From assembly GCA_031260975.1 (NCBI GenBank), contig JAISKJ010000003.1, positions 764,025 to 828,024 on the forward strand: a DNA stretch of 64,000 bases, written 5' to 3'. The DNA comes from Christensenellaceae bacterium. Its GTDB lineage: Bacteria; Bacillota; Clostridia; Christensenellales; UBA1242. This document shows positions 1-8,658 of the stretch, piece by piece; the stretch's first letter is position 1; each line of letters begins with the position of its first letter. Position numbers and translations under genes: made by a program. The notes under the pieces were generated by a model. That model did not search any database and was not told the DNA's origin. It saw nothing but the letters and a program-made list of their open reading frames with translations.

Positions 1-9
1 ATCATTTAT

Positions 10-110
10 GCATCAGGAGTTTTAAATTTGTGAACGCAGTAAAATTTATGCGTTAAAGCGTAGCAGTTTAACAAAATTTTACAAGTAAACAAATTTAAAA
101 CTCCTGACGC
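10..110. repeat. Long imperfect inverted repeat downstream of dnaE
   Basis: Two 22-bp arms (10-31 and 89-110) match at 21 of 22 positions as inverted copies. Inside them a second, shorter complementary pair (around 39-47 and 74-83) extends the stem. The element lies just past the dnaE stop codon, so a transcript reading out of dnaE would fold into a long hairpin. It has no clean U-tract, so it looks more like an intergenic palindromic element than a simple terminator. The segment near 5,710-5,760 shares similar AT-rich wording, which hints at a dispersed family. Confidence 0.7.
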
Positions 111-133
111 CATCTAAGCATTGAAAAGACAAA

Positions 134-3100
134 TTACATCACTTTTATAAATTCCTCTTTAATTAACGCATTCAGCTCATTAAGCAAATAATTATCCACA
201 TTAACCTTGAGCCCTATCCTAAAGCTTTTGTCGGTTTGCCCGCATTTTATCAAAACGGGCACACTGCCAATGCTATTTTTCAAAATCGTCATAATCTTTT
301 GATGCAACAGCTTGTCGGTAGTGTCATACTTTAAATAAAGCGTCTGCGAAGACTTTTCTTCTTCTTTGGGTTTTTCCGGCTCTTCTTCAGTTTCCGCCGC
401 CCAAAAGCCCATCTTTTCAACAAGTATGGTGGGGGTATCCCCCGGCCTCAGCGAAAGTCTGCCGCTTACGCTTATCATAACATCCTCTTTAAGCTTGTCT
501 TTATATCGGTCATAAATATTTGGAAACATCATCAAATCCATAGAACCATACAAATCTTCAAGCTTGAGCATGGCCATTTCACGGTTGCCCTGCTTAGTAT
601 ACATTTTTCGTATCTCCGTCACAATTCCGCCTGTATTTACCTGCATATCGTTGACAATATCCTGTTCAATAAATTCCATTTCGTGCATTTCGTCGTTGGC
701 ATTTATATCCTCACTCACAACCAGCTTTGACGAATTAAAGTTAAAATTCTTCATCTTGTCAGCATAATTATCAAGCGGATGACCCGAAATATATACTCCC
801 GTCACCTGCTTTTCAAACTTAAGCTTGGCGGCAAGGCTATATTCCTTTATATCAGGATAAACCACTATATTAAGCTGCACCGCCTCGTTTTCAAACAGAC
901 TGAACTGCCCTGTCGCCTGCGTCTTTTTTGTGGAATATGCCATATCAATTACCTGATCAAACACCTCTATCAGCTGCGAACGTGCTTTGCCGAAGGAGTC
1001 CAGCGCACCGCTGTAAATCAGGCTTTCCATATACCTTTTGTTGACAGTCCCCGCAAATCTGGATATAAGGTCATAGAGGTCAGCAAACGAACCGTTTTTA
1101 GTTCTCTCTTCAATAATGCTGTCAGTCATACCTATTCCAACATTTTTGAGGGCCGCAAGACCAAACCTTATTTTGCCGTTTTCAACGCTGAAGTATGTCT
1201 CACTCTTGTTGATGTCCGGAGGAAGAACCTCTATCTTAACTTCCTTTGCGTATATGAGATATCTTTTAATTTCATCAGCGTTTGTTATGCGGTTGTTTAA
1301 AACCGACACCAGAAACTCCACCGGATAATAACACTTAAGCCACGCTGTCTGATAAGTTAAAACTGCATAACCTGCCGAGTGCGACTTGTTAAACGCGTAT
1401 TTTGCAAAGTTTTCCATTTCATGAAATACTTTTTCGGCTACTTCCGGTTTGACACCGAGTGCAACAGCACCCGGGATACTTTTTTGTCCCTTGGGGTCCT
1501 GCCAGCCGTTTATAAACTTCTTACGCTCTGCGTCCATCTGGTCCACTTTCTTTTTGCCCATAATACGCCGCACATTGTCGGCCTGCCCCAGCGTATAACC
1601 CGCCATGACCTGAACAATTTTCATAACCTGCTCTTGATATACAATTACGCCGTAGGTTTCTTTCAAAATAGGCTCCAGACACGGATGGTCATAGACTATA
1701 TTTTTGGGGTTTTGCTTATTTTCCAAGAACCTAGGTATATAATCCATCGGCCCCGGCCGATACATCGAAATAGCAGCAATAATATCTTCAAGACAGTCAG
1801 GCTTAAGCTTTCGCATCAAATCCTGAAAACCTGAGCTTTCAATCTGAAATATGTTGGTTGTATCGCCTGAAGTAACCAACTTATAAACATTGGGGTCATC
1901 AACCCCCATGCTATCAAAATCAATGTCTTTATTAAAATTCTTTTTGATAAGCTTAACAGTTCTGTCAATATCCGTAAGCGTTCTAAGCCCCAAAAAGTCC
2001 ATTTTCAGAAGTCCCAAATCCTCAAGCTCCACCATGCTGAATTGGGACGCTATTTCCTCGCCGTTTCGCAGCAGCGGCACAAAGTCGCTGACGGGTCTTG
2101 GTGTAATCAAAATTCCGCAGGCGTGTGTTGAGCTCTGTCTGGGCATGCCTTCAAGCTTTATGCCAAGGTCAATAACTTTTTTAAGACGCTCGTCGTTGTC
2201 ATAATAAGCCCTCAGCTCGGGCAGAACATATTTCTGGTCCTCTTCTTTGCCCGTTGTTCCAAAATAATACTTCAAAACCGGCGGCTTTTTTATGCCGTCA
2301 GGCAGCTTGTTCGGGATAGACTTGGTTATCTTGTCAACCTCGGCATAAGGAATCCGCAACACCCTACCCACATCTTTTATGGCGTTTTTAGCGGCCATAG
2401 TGCCAAGTGTACCGATATACGACACATGATCCATGCCATATTTCTGTTTGACATACTCAATAATTTCCGACCTTCGGTCATAACAAAAGTCAATATCAAA
2501 GTCTGGCATACTCACACGTTCTTTGTGAATAAATCTCTCAAACAGCAGGTTGTATTGCAGAGGTTCTACATTGGTTATGCCCATGGCATAGGCCACAATA
2601 CTGCCCGCTCCGCTACCTCTGCCGGGGCCCACAGGTATGCCTTGACTTTTGGCGTAGGCAACATAATCCCACACCACCAAAAAGTATTCTATAAACCCTC
2701 CGCTTTTAATAAGCTCCAGCTCGGTCTCGGCACGTTCTTCAAGTTCCTTGGTAATTTTACCATATCGTTTTTCAAGCCCATCGTATACAACCTTTTTCAT
2801 ATACTCATAGTTATTCATGCCGTCCGGAGCCTTAAAAACAGGAATAAACGCCTCGCTGGGCTTTAGAACAGAATCCTTAGGAATACCCAACGACGAATCT
2901 ATCTCTGCGTGACTCTTGGCCTTAATTGATACCTGACACTTTTCAACTATCTCATAGGGAGTTTCAAGTGCTTCGGGATAAGCCCCCAAAACCTGCTGCA
3001 TTTCCTCCATATTTTTGATATAAAATTCTTCGGTTTCAAACTTCATGCGGTTAGGCTCGTCCACAAATCTGCCCGTCTGAATACACAGCAAAATATCCTG

Positions 3101-3742
3101 CATTTCAGCATCAGATTTGTTGATATAGTGAGCATCATTTGTAGCAACAGTCTTTACACCAATCTTTTTAGCAAGGTTATAAAGCGGCTCCAAAACCTCT
3201 ATCTGTTCAGGAAGACCGTGATTTTGAAGCTCTATATAATAGTCGCCTTCATCAAACAAAGACTTATATTTAAGCGCAAGCTTTTCAGCTTCGTCAAAGC
3301 GGCGCTCTAAAAGCAGTTGCGGAACATGCCCCGCTAAACACGCTGATAGACAAATGAGCCCCTCGCTGTGTTTTTTCAGCACCTCATAGTCAATTCGGGG
3401 CTTGTAATAAAACCCTTCTACATGGGCAATGGAATTAAGCTTTAACAGATTCTTATATCCCGTATTGTTTTTGGCAAGCAAAATTAAATGAAAAAGCTCG
3501 GGCTTACCCGATTTAACATGCCTGTTTTCGGCAATATAAAACTCGCACCCGATGATGGGCTTAATTCCTAATTTAAAACACTCGGCATAAAACTTGAGTG
3601 CGCCCATCATATTGCCATGATCGGTTATGGCAATGGCAGGCGCTCCCTGCTCTTTAACCTTTTCAACCAGCTTTTTGATGGTGCAGGCTCCGTCAAGCAA
3701 ACTATATTCGGTATGCACATGCAAATGTATAAACGGTTTCAT
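134..3742 (-). CDS. dnaE: DNA polymerase III subunit alpha (DnaE1 type)
   Basis: Catalytic replicative polymerase subunit, 1,202 residues, the normal DnaE size. The N-terminal PHP domain (about 1-210) starts with HLHVHTEYSLLDG and has AITDHG. The polymerase core has PDFDIDF near residue 412, which supplies two catalytic aspartates, and GPGRGSGAGS just before it. A helix-hairpin-helix stretch (KNVGIG) lies near residue 864. YISGHPLD and an OB-fold region starting near residue 1,035 follow. It lacks the internal exonuclease insertion of PolC. The start is supported by AGAGGGATAA directly before the ATG. It is the last gene of the minus-strand whiA-hydrolase-dnaE run. No other polymerase gene is visible, so whether this is the main or accessory replicase cannot be judged here. 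Confidence 0.97.
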   Translation of the reverse strand: MKPFIHLHVHTEYSLLDGACTIKKLVEKVKEQGAPAIAITDHGNMMGALKFYAECFKLGIKPIIGCEFYIAENRHVKSGKPELFHLILLAKNNTGYKNLLKLNSIAHVEGFYYKPRIDYEVLKKHSEGLICLSACLAGHVPQLLLERRFDEAEKLALKYKSLFDEGDYYIELQNHGLPEQIEVLEPLYNLAKKIGVKTVATNDAHYINKSDAEMQDILLCIQTGRFVDEPNRMKFETEEFYIKNMEEMQQVLGAYPEALETPYEIVEKCQVSIKAKSHAEIDSSLGIPKDSVLKPSEAFIPVFKAPDGMNNYEYMKKVVYDGLEKRYGKITKELEERAETELELIKSGGFIEYFLVVWDYVAYAKSQGIPVGPGRGSGAGSIVAYAMGITNVEPLQYNLLFERFIHKERVSMPDFDIDFCYDRRSEIIEYVKQKYGMDHVSYIGTLGTMAAKNAIKDVGRVLRIPYAEVDKITKSIPNKLPDGIKKPPVLKYYFGTTGKEEDQKYVLPELRAYYDNDERLKKVIDLGIKLEGMPRQSSTHACGILITPRPVSDFVPLLRNGEEIASQFSMVELEDLGLLKMDFLGLRTLTDIDRTVKLIKKNFNKDIDFDSMGVDDPNVYKLVTSGDTTNIFQIESSGFQDLMRKLKPDCLEDIIAAISMYRPGPMDYIPRFLENKQNPKNIVYDHPCLEPILKETYGVIVYQEQVMKIVQVMAGYTLGQADNVRRIMGKKKVDQMDAERKKFINGWQDPKGQKSIPGAVALGVKPEVAEKVFHEMENFAKYAFNKSHSAGYAVLTYQTAWLKCYYPVEFLVSVLNNRITNADEIKRYLIYAKEVKIEVLPPDINKSETYFSVENGKIRFGLAALKNVGIGMTDSIIEERTKNGSFADLYDLISRFAGTVNKRYMESLIYSGALDSFGKARSQLIEVFDQVIDMAYSTKKTQATGQFSLFENEAVQLNIVVYPDIKEYSLAAKLKFEKQVTGVYISGHPLDNYADKMKNFNFNSSKLVVSEDINANDEMHEMEFIEQDIVNDMQVNTGGIVTEIRKMYTKQGNREMAMLKLEDLYGSMDLMMFPNIYDRYKDKLKEDVMISVSGRLSLRPGDTPTILVEKMGFWAAETEEEPEKPKEEEKSSQTLYLKYDTTDKLLHQKIMTILKNSIGSVPVLIKCGQTDKSFRIGLKVNVDNYLLNELNALIKEEFIKVM

Positions 3743-3785
3743 TTATCCCTCTTTTTAAATATGATTTCCAATGACTATTCCTTTA

Positions 3786-3864
3786 TCATTGCGAGCCAAA
3801 AGCGTGGCAATCCCATAGTATAGGTCTTAACAAGGAGTTGCGGTCACCATATTCCTCGTAATGA
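3786..3864. repeat. Imperfect inverted repeat of the 'TCATTGCGAG' intergenic type
   Basis: The left end reads TCATTGCGAG and the right end reads CTCGTAATGA, its near-perfect inverse. The inner parts (GTGGCAATCCC on the left, GTTGCGGTCACC on the right) also pair imperfectly. Short palindromes of this 'GATTGC..GTCAC..CTCGCAATGAC' kind are common dispersed intergenic elements in many bacterial genomes. A half-copy occurs at 29,380-29,417 here. It fills the gap between the hydrolase stop and the dnaE start. Confidence 0.65.
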
Positions 3865-3890
3865 CAGCAAGCCTGCAGTTCGTCGAGCTT

Positions 3891-4613
3891 TTACTGCCAT
3901 TTGATTTTTGCTCCCTCCATAATAAGAGAAGAATAGTGACCAAACATATCCAAGTCCTCAGGGCTCGTCAGTTGATGCCCTGCTCCATTTATGGTATAAA
4001 TATGTGCTCCGCCGTCTAAAAGTTTTTGATAGTTTTTTATATCAACCATATCGTCATTTTCGCCGGCAATAATGTTTATCTTTGAATTTCTGCCTGTATC
4101 AAATGTTGTATTATTCGCATAATCCGAACACAGCTCAAGACTAAAGGGCTTATAGCTTTCCAAAGGTCCATCACCCGTAACCCATTCGTTAAGAAATATT
4201 CCTTGTTTTTCAATCTCAGTTTTAACAACTGATGCCAAGTCAATTGCAGGGGCACGCAAAATAAGCACACTATACTTATCAGGGTCTTTTGCAAAATATT
4301 GCAACATCAAAAATCCCCCAAAACTGCTTCCAAACAAGCTTATATCGGAATTGGGAAAATTCAGCCGCGCCCATTCTTCAATTGTTTCAAACTGTTTTAT
4401 ATAATCTTCAGTCTGAAAAAGTTCTGCACCGCGCCCCAGAAGGTTAAAGCTCACAACACCCACCCCTTGCTTTTTCATGACCTCTTTAAGTTTCGTTTGA
4501 GTTTTTCCGTCCTTACTGCTGCCCATGCCATGAGCAGACAAAATAATCTGTCTGCATTTTTTCATATCTTCCAAGTCGAAATTGGTATCAAATTCAATAT
4601 CTTCCATCCTCAT
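3891..4613 (-). CDS. Alpha/beta hydrolase (serine esterase/peptidase-like)
   Basis: A 240-residue cytosolic protein with no signal peptide and the features of a small alpha/beta-hydrolase. LSAHGMGSSKDGKT near residue 30 resembles the oxyanion-hole loop. The nucleophile elbow FGSSFGG lies near residue 97. A likely acid is the Asp in GENDDMVD near residue 189, and the His in GAGHQL near residue 212 completes the triad. Substrate is not predictable; acyl-ester or peptide hydrolysis is the family norm. A strong AAAGGAG precedes the ATG. It starts 22 bases after the whiA stop and so is probably co-transcribed between whiA and dnaE, a position not usually occupied by such a gene in the clostridial cluster. 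Confidence 0.85.
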   Translation of the reverse strand: MRMEDIEFDTNFDLEDMKKCRQIILSAHGMGSSKDGKTQTKLKEVMKKQGVGVVSFNLLGRGAELFQTEDYIKQFETIEEWARLNFPNSDISLFGSSFGGFLMLQYFAKDPDKYSVLILRAPAIDLASVVKTEIEKQGIFLNEWVTGDGPLESYKPFSLELCSDYANNTTFDTGRNSKINIIAGENDDMVDIKNYQKLLDGGAHIYTINGAGHQLTSPEDLDMFGHYSSLIMEGAKIKWQ

Positions 4614-4635
4614 ACGTTTTCTCCTTTGCTTGTTT

Positions 4636-5601
4636 TCACAGCTCTTCAGCGAGCTTCATAAGCTTTCTCAGCTGATGATTGACGCCGCTTTTAGTGACAT
4701 TTCCCATAAGCCCCGCCAGCCCCTCAATTGACTCTTCGGGATGAGCAAGCCTCAGCTCACACAACCTAATGAGTCCGTCACTTAAGCTGCCGAGGCCTCT
4801 CTTATTTTTTATCCTCTCAATGGCCGCAATCTGTTTCATAGCAGCCGTCGCCGTTTTTTCCACGTTGGCACTAAAGCAGTTATTCTGCCTGTTTATATTA
4901 TTTCGCACCTGCCTCACAGTTATTTCATTCTGAAGCTTTAAAACGCTCTTAAAGGCCCCCACCATAGCAAGAAGGTCGCTTAGCTGCTCGGCTTCTTTTA
5001 TATACAGCACAAACAAGTGTTTGCGCTTACTCTTTTTGCTGCTGATACCTTGACTGAAAAGCAATGCCGAAAAATCATCGGCAAATTCCTCTTCTCTAAA
5101 AATAAATTCCAGATGATACCCGCTGAATTTACGGTCCTCATCGGGTCCGCCTTCAAATATCTTAATGCCTGCTGTGGAACTCGTTATAAAAACACCCTTG
5201 ATATATGACAGAGCGCAGCAGGGGCTTTCGATAATATGTTCATCAATGCCCTTAATAAGTTCAAAATTGCCCTGCGGATTAATCCGAGCCAGCCCGCAGT
5301 CAAACAAAACCTCTTTGCTGCAGCTTGGCGGAACTGTTATAATATATCTTACCGATTTGTTTATGTTAAGGTCCTCGTCCAGCATTATCTCGGCAAAGTC
5401 GCCATACAGCCGCTTAAGCGTGTCGTTGATTATGCCGTAAACCTGCTGCATGTCCGTTTTTATAACAACACTCATCTGCCCGCCGTTTATGTTAAGCTCG
5501 CCGCATGAATGCACAATAGCCGAAAGCTCCGAGAGCTTGCAGCATTCGTTTTGACATAAACTATTTATCACTTCAATTCTGGCGTCTCTGGCAAACGACA
5601 T
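4636..5601 (-). CDS. whiA: WhiA family DNA-binding regulator
   Basis: A 321-residue protein of the usual WhiA length. The N-terminus (MSFARDARIEVINSL) is a typical WhiA opening, the middle corresponds to the LAGLIDADG-like homing-endonuclease fold, and the C-terminus (KSGVNHQLRKLMKLAEEL) is the conserved helix-turn-helix end. WhiA controls sporulation genes in Streptomyces; in Bacillota it is linked to cell division and chromosome segregation. AAGGAGGATATT immediately precedes the ATG. In Bacillota whiA is normally preceded by rapZ and yvcK. Here both are absent, and a 184-bp spacer with a hairpin repeat separates it from the PHP gene. Confidence 0.95.
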   Translation of the reverse strand: MSFARDARIEVINSLCQNECCKLSELSAIVHSCGELNINGGQMSVVIKTDMQQVYGIINDTLKRLYGDFAEIMLDEDLNINKSVRYIITVPPSCSKEVLFDCGLARINPQGNFELIKGIDEHIIESPCCALSYIKGVFITSSTAGIKIFEGGPDEDRKFSGYHLEFIFREEEFADDFSALLFSQGISSKKSKRKHLFVLYIKEAEQLSDLLAMVGAFKSVLKLQNEITVRQVRNNINRQNNCFSANVEKTATAAMKQIAAIERIKNKRGLGSLSDGLIRLCELRLAHPEESIEGLAGLMGNVTKSGVNHQLRKLMKLAEEL

Positions 5602-5657
5602 AATATCCTCCTTTTAAAAAATTCAAAACTTATGACTTTTCTCACTCAAAACGCTCC

Positions 5658-5690
5658 GCAGACACCATGGGTGTCGAAGCCCTAGTGAAG
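5658..5690. repeat. 33-bp dispersed hairpin repeat, copy 1
   Basis: A 33-bp core is shared with 21,307-21,339 at 28 of 33 positions. It contains GACAC-CATGG-GTGTC, a five-pair stem. In the other copy the stem is GGCAC-CATAA-GTGCC: the A-T pair is replaced by G-C on both sides, so base pairing is preserved by compensatory change. The conserved tail GAAGCC(C/T)TAGTGAAG follows. It sits in the PHP-whiA spacer (5,602-5,785), where no gene was found. Confidence 0.7.
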
Positions 5691-5785
5691 AGACATATAT
5701 ACACAACTCCACCCCTGCACAATGCCGTAAAATTTTTGCAGTGAACAATTTTGACAGCTCCAACCTAGCTCCAAATTTAAGTGAG

Positions 5786-6574
5786 TTATTTTCTTTTATA
5801 ATTTATAAACTCCGGCAGCTTATTAAGGTTTGATATATTTTCTTCAGGTATATTATAGTCCCTAATTACTTTCTCACCCGCCTCAAAATGCCCTATCCTC
5901 TCGGGTCTGTGCGAATCAGTGTCTACCACAAATTTTACACCCGTTTCAACCATCTTGTCAACCTCAGGTTTTGTCAGAAACATTGACTTACAATTAATTT
6001 CAATAAGCGTACCTCTTTGTTTGGCTACTTCTGCAACCCTAACAATATCCACCAGAAACGGCAGCGGCCTTGTGTTGGGGTGCACCAAAACATCTATTTT
6101 GTTTTTGTTGAGCATATCAATATAAATTTGTGTGTTTCTCTCTATCAGGCGCTTTGCCTGACCGATAATGGCAAAAACCAGCGTCTTAAAAAACAACCTA
6201 AACGTATGCTTAAGCCCTGTGGCCCTTGCCACTCTGTGAAAGCCGCAAATAACAAAGTCCAGAACTTCCATGTCAGAAGGATGAACATCAATATCGCCGT
6301 CAAGAGAAATCAGATTGGCCTCAACACCAATCAGAATGTTTATATTATATTTCTTACTAAGTTCCTTGGCTTCTTCTTTCAGGCGCTTTACTGTCTTTCT
6401 CCGCGTTCCAAAAAGTCCCTGATTAAATCCATGATCGGTTATACCGATTTCCTTAAGTCCCTGTTCAGCAGCAGCACGCACATTTTCCTCCAGCGTGCCC
6501 TTTGCATGTTTAACAGGAAACCACCATCTTTTGGCGTGTCGTGTGTGTGTGTGATAATCTCCAAAAAAATTCAT
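5786..6574 (-). CDS. PHP-domain phosphoesterase
   Basis: A 262-residue metal-dependent phosphoesterase of the stand-alone PHP family (related to histidinol-phosphatase and YcdX-type enzymes). The metal ligands are visible in order: DYHTHT at residues 6-11, GITDHG near 44, GVEAN near 82, HPSDMEVLDF with GFH near 110, LVHPNTR near 160 and DTDSHRPERIGHF near 222. The Trp/Arg-rich stretch after DYHTHT is typical of the PHP genes found next to murB in Clostridia. AAAGGAGCACTT precedes the ATG. The start lies 16 bases after the murB stop, so the two are almost certainly one transcript. The physiological substrate is unknown. Confidence 0.88.
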   Translation of the reverse strand: MNFFGDYHTHTRHAKRWWFPVKHAKGTLEENVRAAAEQGLKEIGITDHGFNQGLFGTRRKTVKRLKEEAKELSKKYNINILIGVEANLISLDGDIDVHPSDMEVLDFVICGFHRVARATGLKHTFRLFFKTLVFAIIGQAKRLIERNTQIYIDMLNKNKIDVLVHPNTRPLPFLVDIVRVAEVAKQRGTLIEINCKSMFLTKPEVDKMVETGVKFVVDTDSHRPERIGHFEAGEKVIRDYNIPEENISNLNKLPEFINYKRK

Positions 6575-6590
6575 AAGTGCTCCTTTGTTG

Positions 6591-7499
6591 TCATTCCTCC
6601 TTTGGCGGAATGATTATAACTTCTCTTGTTAGTATTATACCAAATTTTTTAGAAACTGTCTTTCTTATTTTAGTAATTAATTTAAAAACTTGTCTGAATT
6701 TTGCGCCGCCGTTATTGACTATAAATCCGCAGTGCTTTGGCGAAATCTGAGCAGCTCCTGCAGATTTTCCTTTAAGACCCGTCTCTTCAATAAAAACCGG
6801 AGCCGGAGTATCCCCAAACTTTTTAAACACACTGCCCGCACTAGGCATGGTATACGGCTGAGAAGCTATCCTCTTCTGAAGATACTCCTTGCATTTTTGC
6901 GTAACAGTTTTGGTATCGCTCTTTTGAATTTTAAATACAACTTTAAGGATAATCAAATCCTTACCGCAAAAACAACTCGTTCGATAACCAAACTCCAAAT
7001 CTGCTACACGTTTTATAAATACTTTATTTCCATCGGTGTAATATACCTTAAAAATCCACTCACTCATCTGTCCGCCATAAGCTCCTGCATTCATAAAAAC
7101 CGCACCGCCGACTGTGCCCGGAATTCCAAAGCTAAATTCCATTCCCCCAAAACCGTTTTGCATAAAAAAAGCGTTTAACTTAAACAACGGCACACCGGCA
7201 CCGGCAACAACTCTATTGCTGCCCTGCGTTATCTTTTCAAAGCGGCCCGCAAGTTTAACAAACACATAGTTAAGCTTTTTATCATGCGCCAGAATATTGC
7301 TGCCCGCACCCAACACAAAATATGGCTTGTTATACCTCCTGCAGGTTTGAAAAACAGTTTTTAGCTGTTCAAAATTTTCAGCCAGCGCAAATACCCTTGC
7401 CCGCCCGCCTATTTTGACGGTGGTATAGTCTTTTAGCTCCGCTTTTATCGTTTTAATTCCGGCAGCTTTCAGAACCTTTTCTATCTTCAAAAAACTCAT
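6591..7499 (-). CDS. murB: UDP-N-acetylenolpyruvoylglucosamine reductase
   Basis: FAD/NADPH-dependent second committed step of peptidoglycan precursor synthesis, making UDP-N-acetylmuramate. The 302-residue length fits the type II (Gram-positive) MurB family. Signatures are VKIGGRARVFAL near residue 30, the FAD-binding LGAGSNIL near 62, GIPGTVGGAVFMNAGAYGG near 126, PSAGSVFKKFG near 218 with the serine general acid, and a catalytic Glu in LTREV near the end. The start follows AGGGGATAATAT. It is the first gene of a tight pair with the PHP phosphoesterase. Confidence 0.95.
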   Translation of the reverse strand: MSFLKIEKVLKAAGIKTIKAELKDYTTVKIGGRARVFALAENFEQLKTVFQTCRRYNKPYFVLGAGSNILAHDKKLNYVFVKLAGRFEKITQGSNRVVAGAGVPLFKLNAFFMQNGFGGMEFSFGIPGTVGGAVFMNAGAYGGQMSEWIFKVYYTDGNKVFIKRVADLEFGYRTSCFCGKDLIILKVVFKIQKSDTKTVTQKCKEYLQKRIASQPYTMPSAGSVFKKFGDTPAPVFIEETGLKGKSAGAAQISPKHCGFIVNNGGAKFRQVFKLITKIRKTVSKKFGIILTREVIIIPPKEE

Positions 7500-7561
7500 A
7501 TATTATCCCCTTTTAAAACCTTTGGCATAAAAATCTTGCAAATATGACCTGAAAACAACAG

Positions 7562-8629
7562 TTATGGCTCATATGCACTTGCACCCACCTGAGCTATGCT
7601 GGCAGCTTTAGCCTGTTCTATTTCGGTTTTTGTCAAAAATACATTCACAGAAGTGAGCGGACCCGCCAAAACTTTTTCAAAAGCTTTCATATATCCCTCG
7701 GAGTATATATCGCCGTTGACGCTGAACATTCCGATGTTACTCAGCACACTTTGCGACTGCTTGCTGAGCACAAATTTTATAAATTCTTGAGCTATAGCAC
7801 TTTCTTTCATAAGGCCCAGATACTGCACAAGGTCGCTAAAACCTCCAAGATATTCATACTCACACGAAACAAAGATTCCGTTATTTTCGCGGTTTTTTAT
7901 TCTATATACATCCCGCTGCGTGCCCACTAAGTTAGTGAAATTTCCCTTTAAAAATCCCTCATAAACCTCATATGTAGTTCCGCTCATATATTGACCTATT
8001 CCGGTTATGCTTTTTGTTGTCAGCGCCTGCGCCGGATTTATAAACCCGTCCAGGCCCATTCCTACACCTAAAACCTGCCGTTTGCCCAAAACAAAACCTT
8101 GCTCAAAAATATTATCCTGCTGTGTTTTATTAAGATAATCGCTTCTGGATATTATTGCATACCCACCCAACATATAAGGCACTGCCAGCATTTCGCCTTC
8201 AATCTTACCGTATTGTAAAAGGTCATCACGCACATTAAAATTTAGCTCGGCAGGCAAAAGCCTGTCCTTTAAAATTTCCCCCGCCCCCACACTAAACGAC
8301 ACCATATCCGGCAGAAAATCAGCATTCAGCTCAAGCTGCTCTATTGTCATAGTTTTTACGTTTATAAACTTGCTGGGGTTTTGTTTGTTAAAGTCGCGAG
8401 CAATTTTTCTAAGATACTCTGCCCTGCTGCCGCTTCCTCCTTCAAAGCTTTCTATGTGCAAAAGCTCTAATATCTCAGGCTCCTGCGCTTCTGCCCTCAA
8501 AAAGCCTATTTCATAAAGCTCTTTATTCAGTCCTAAAATCCCAAACACCAACACAAAAATAAACAACAAAACAGCGGCCAGCACACGCCCAAAAAGTCTC
8601 CTCTTAAACTTGATTTTTCGCATATTCAT
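7562..8629 (-). CDS. Membrane-anchored extracellular solute-binding-like protein
   Basis: A 355-residue protein with a basic N-terminus (KIKFKRRLFGR) and one hydrophobic helix at about 14-33, followed by an exported domain. Parts such as LRKIARDFNKQNPSKFINVKT, LPDMVSFSVG, LAVPYMLGGYAIISRSD and the C-terminal AIAQEFIKFVLSKQSQSVLSN follow the pattern of ABC solute-binding proteins of family 1. There is no lipobox cysteine, and no permease or ATPase gene is nearby, so it may be an orphan sensor or a divergent binding protein. No clear ribosome-binding site precedes the ATG. It follows uvrC with only 29 bases between, and an A/T-rich AAAGAGA/TCTCTTT hairpin with a T-run lies in that gap. Confidence 0.65.
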   Translation of the reverse strand: MNMRKIKFKRRLFGRVLAAVLLFIFVLVFGILGLNKELYEIGFLRAEAQEPEILELLHIESFEGGSGSRAEYLRKIARDFNKQNPSKFINVKTMTIEQLELNADFLPDMVSFSVGAGEILKDRLLPAELNFNVRDDLLQYGKIEGEMLAVPYMLGGYAIISRSDYLNKTQQDNIFEQGFVLGKRQVLGVGMGLDGFINPAQALTTKSITGIGQYMSGTTYEVYEGFLKGNFTNLVGTQRDVYRIKNRENNGIFVSCEYEYLGGFSDLVQYLGLMKESAIAQEFIKFVLSKQSQSVLSNIGMFSVNGDIYSEGYMKAFEKVLAGPLTSVNVFLTKTEIEQAKAASIAQVGASAYEP

Positions 8630-8658
8630 ATCTATGAAAAAAAAGAGAATTATATACC

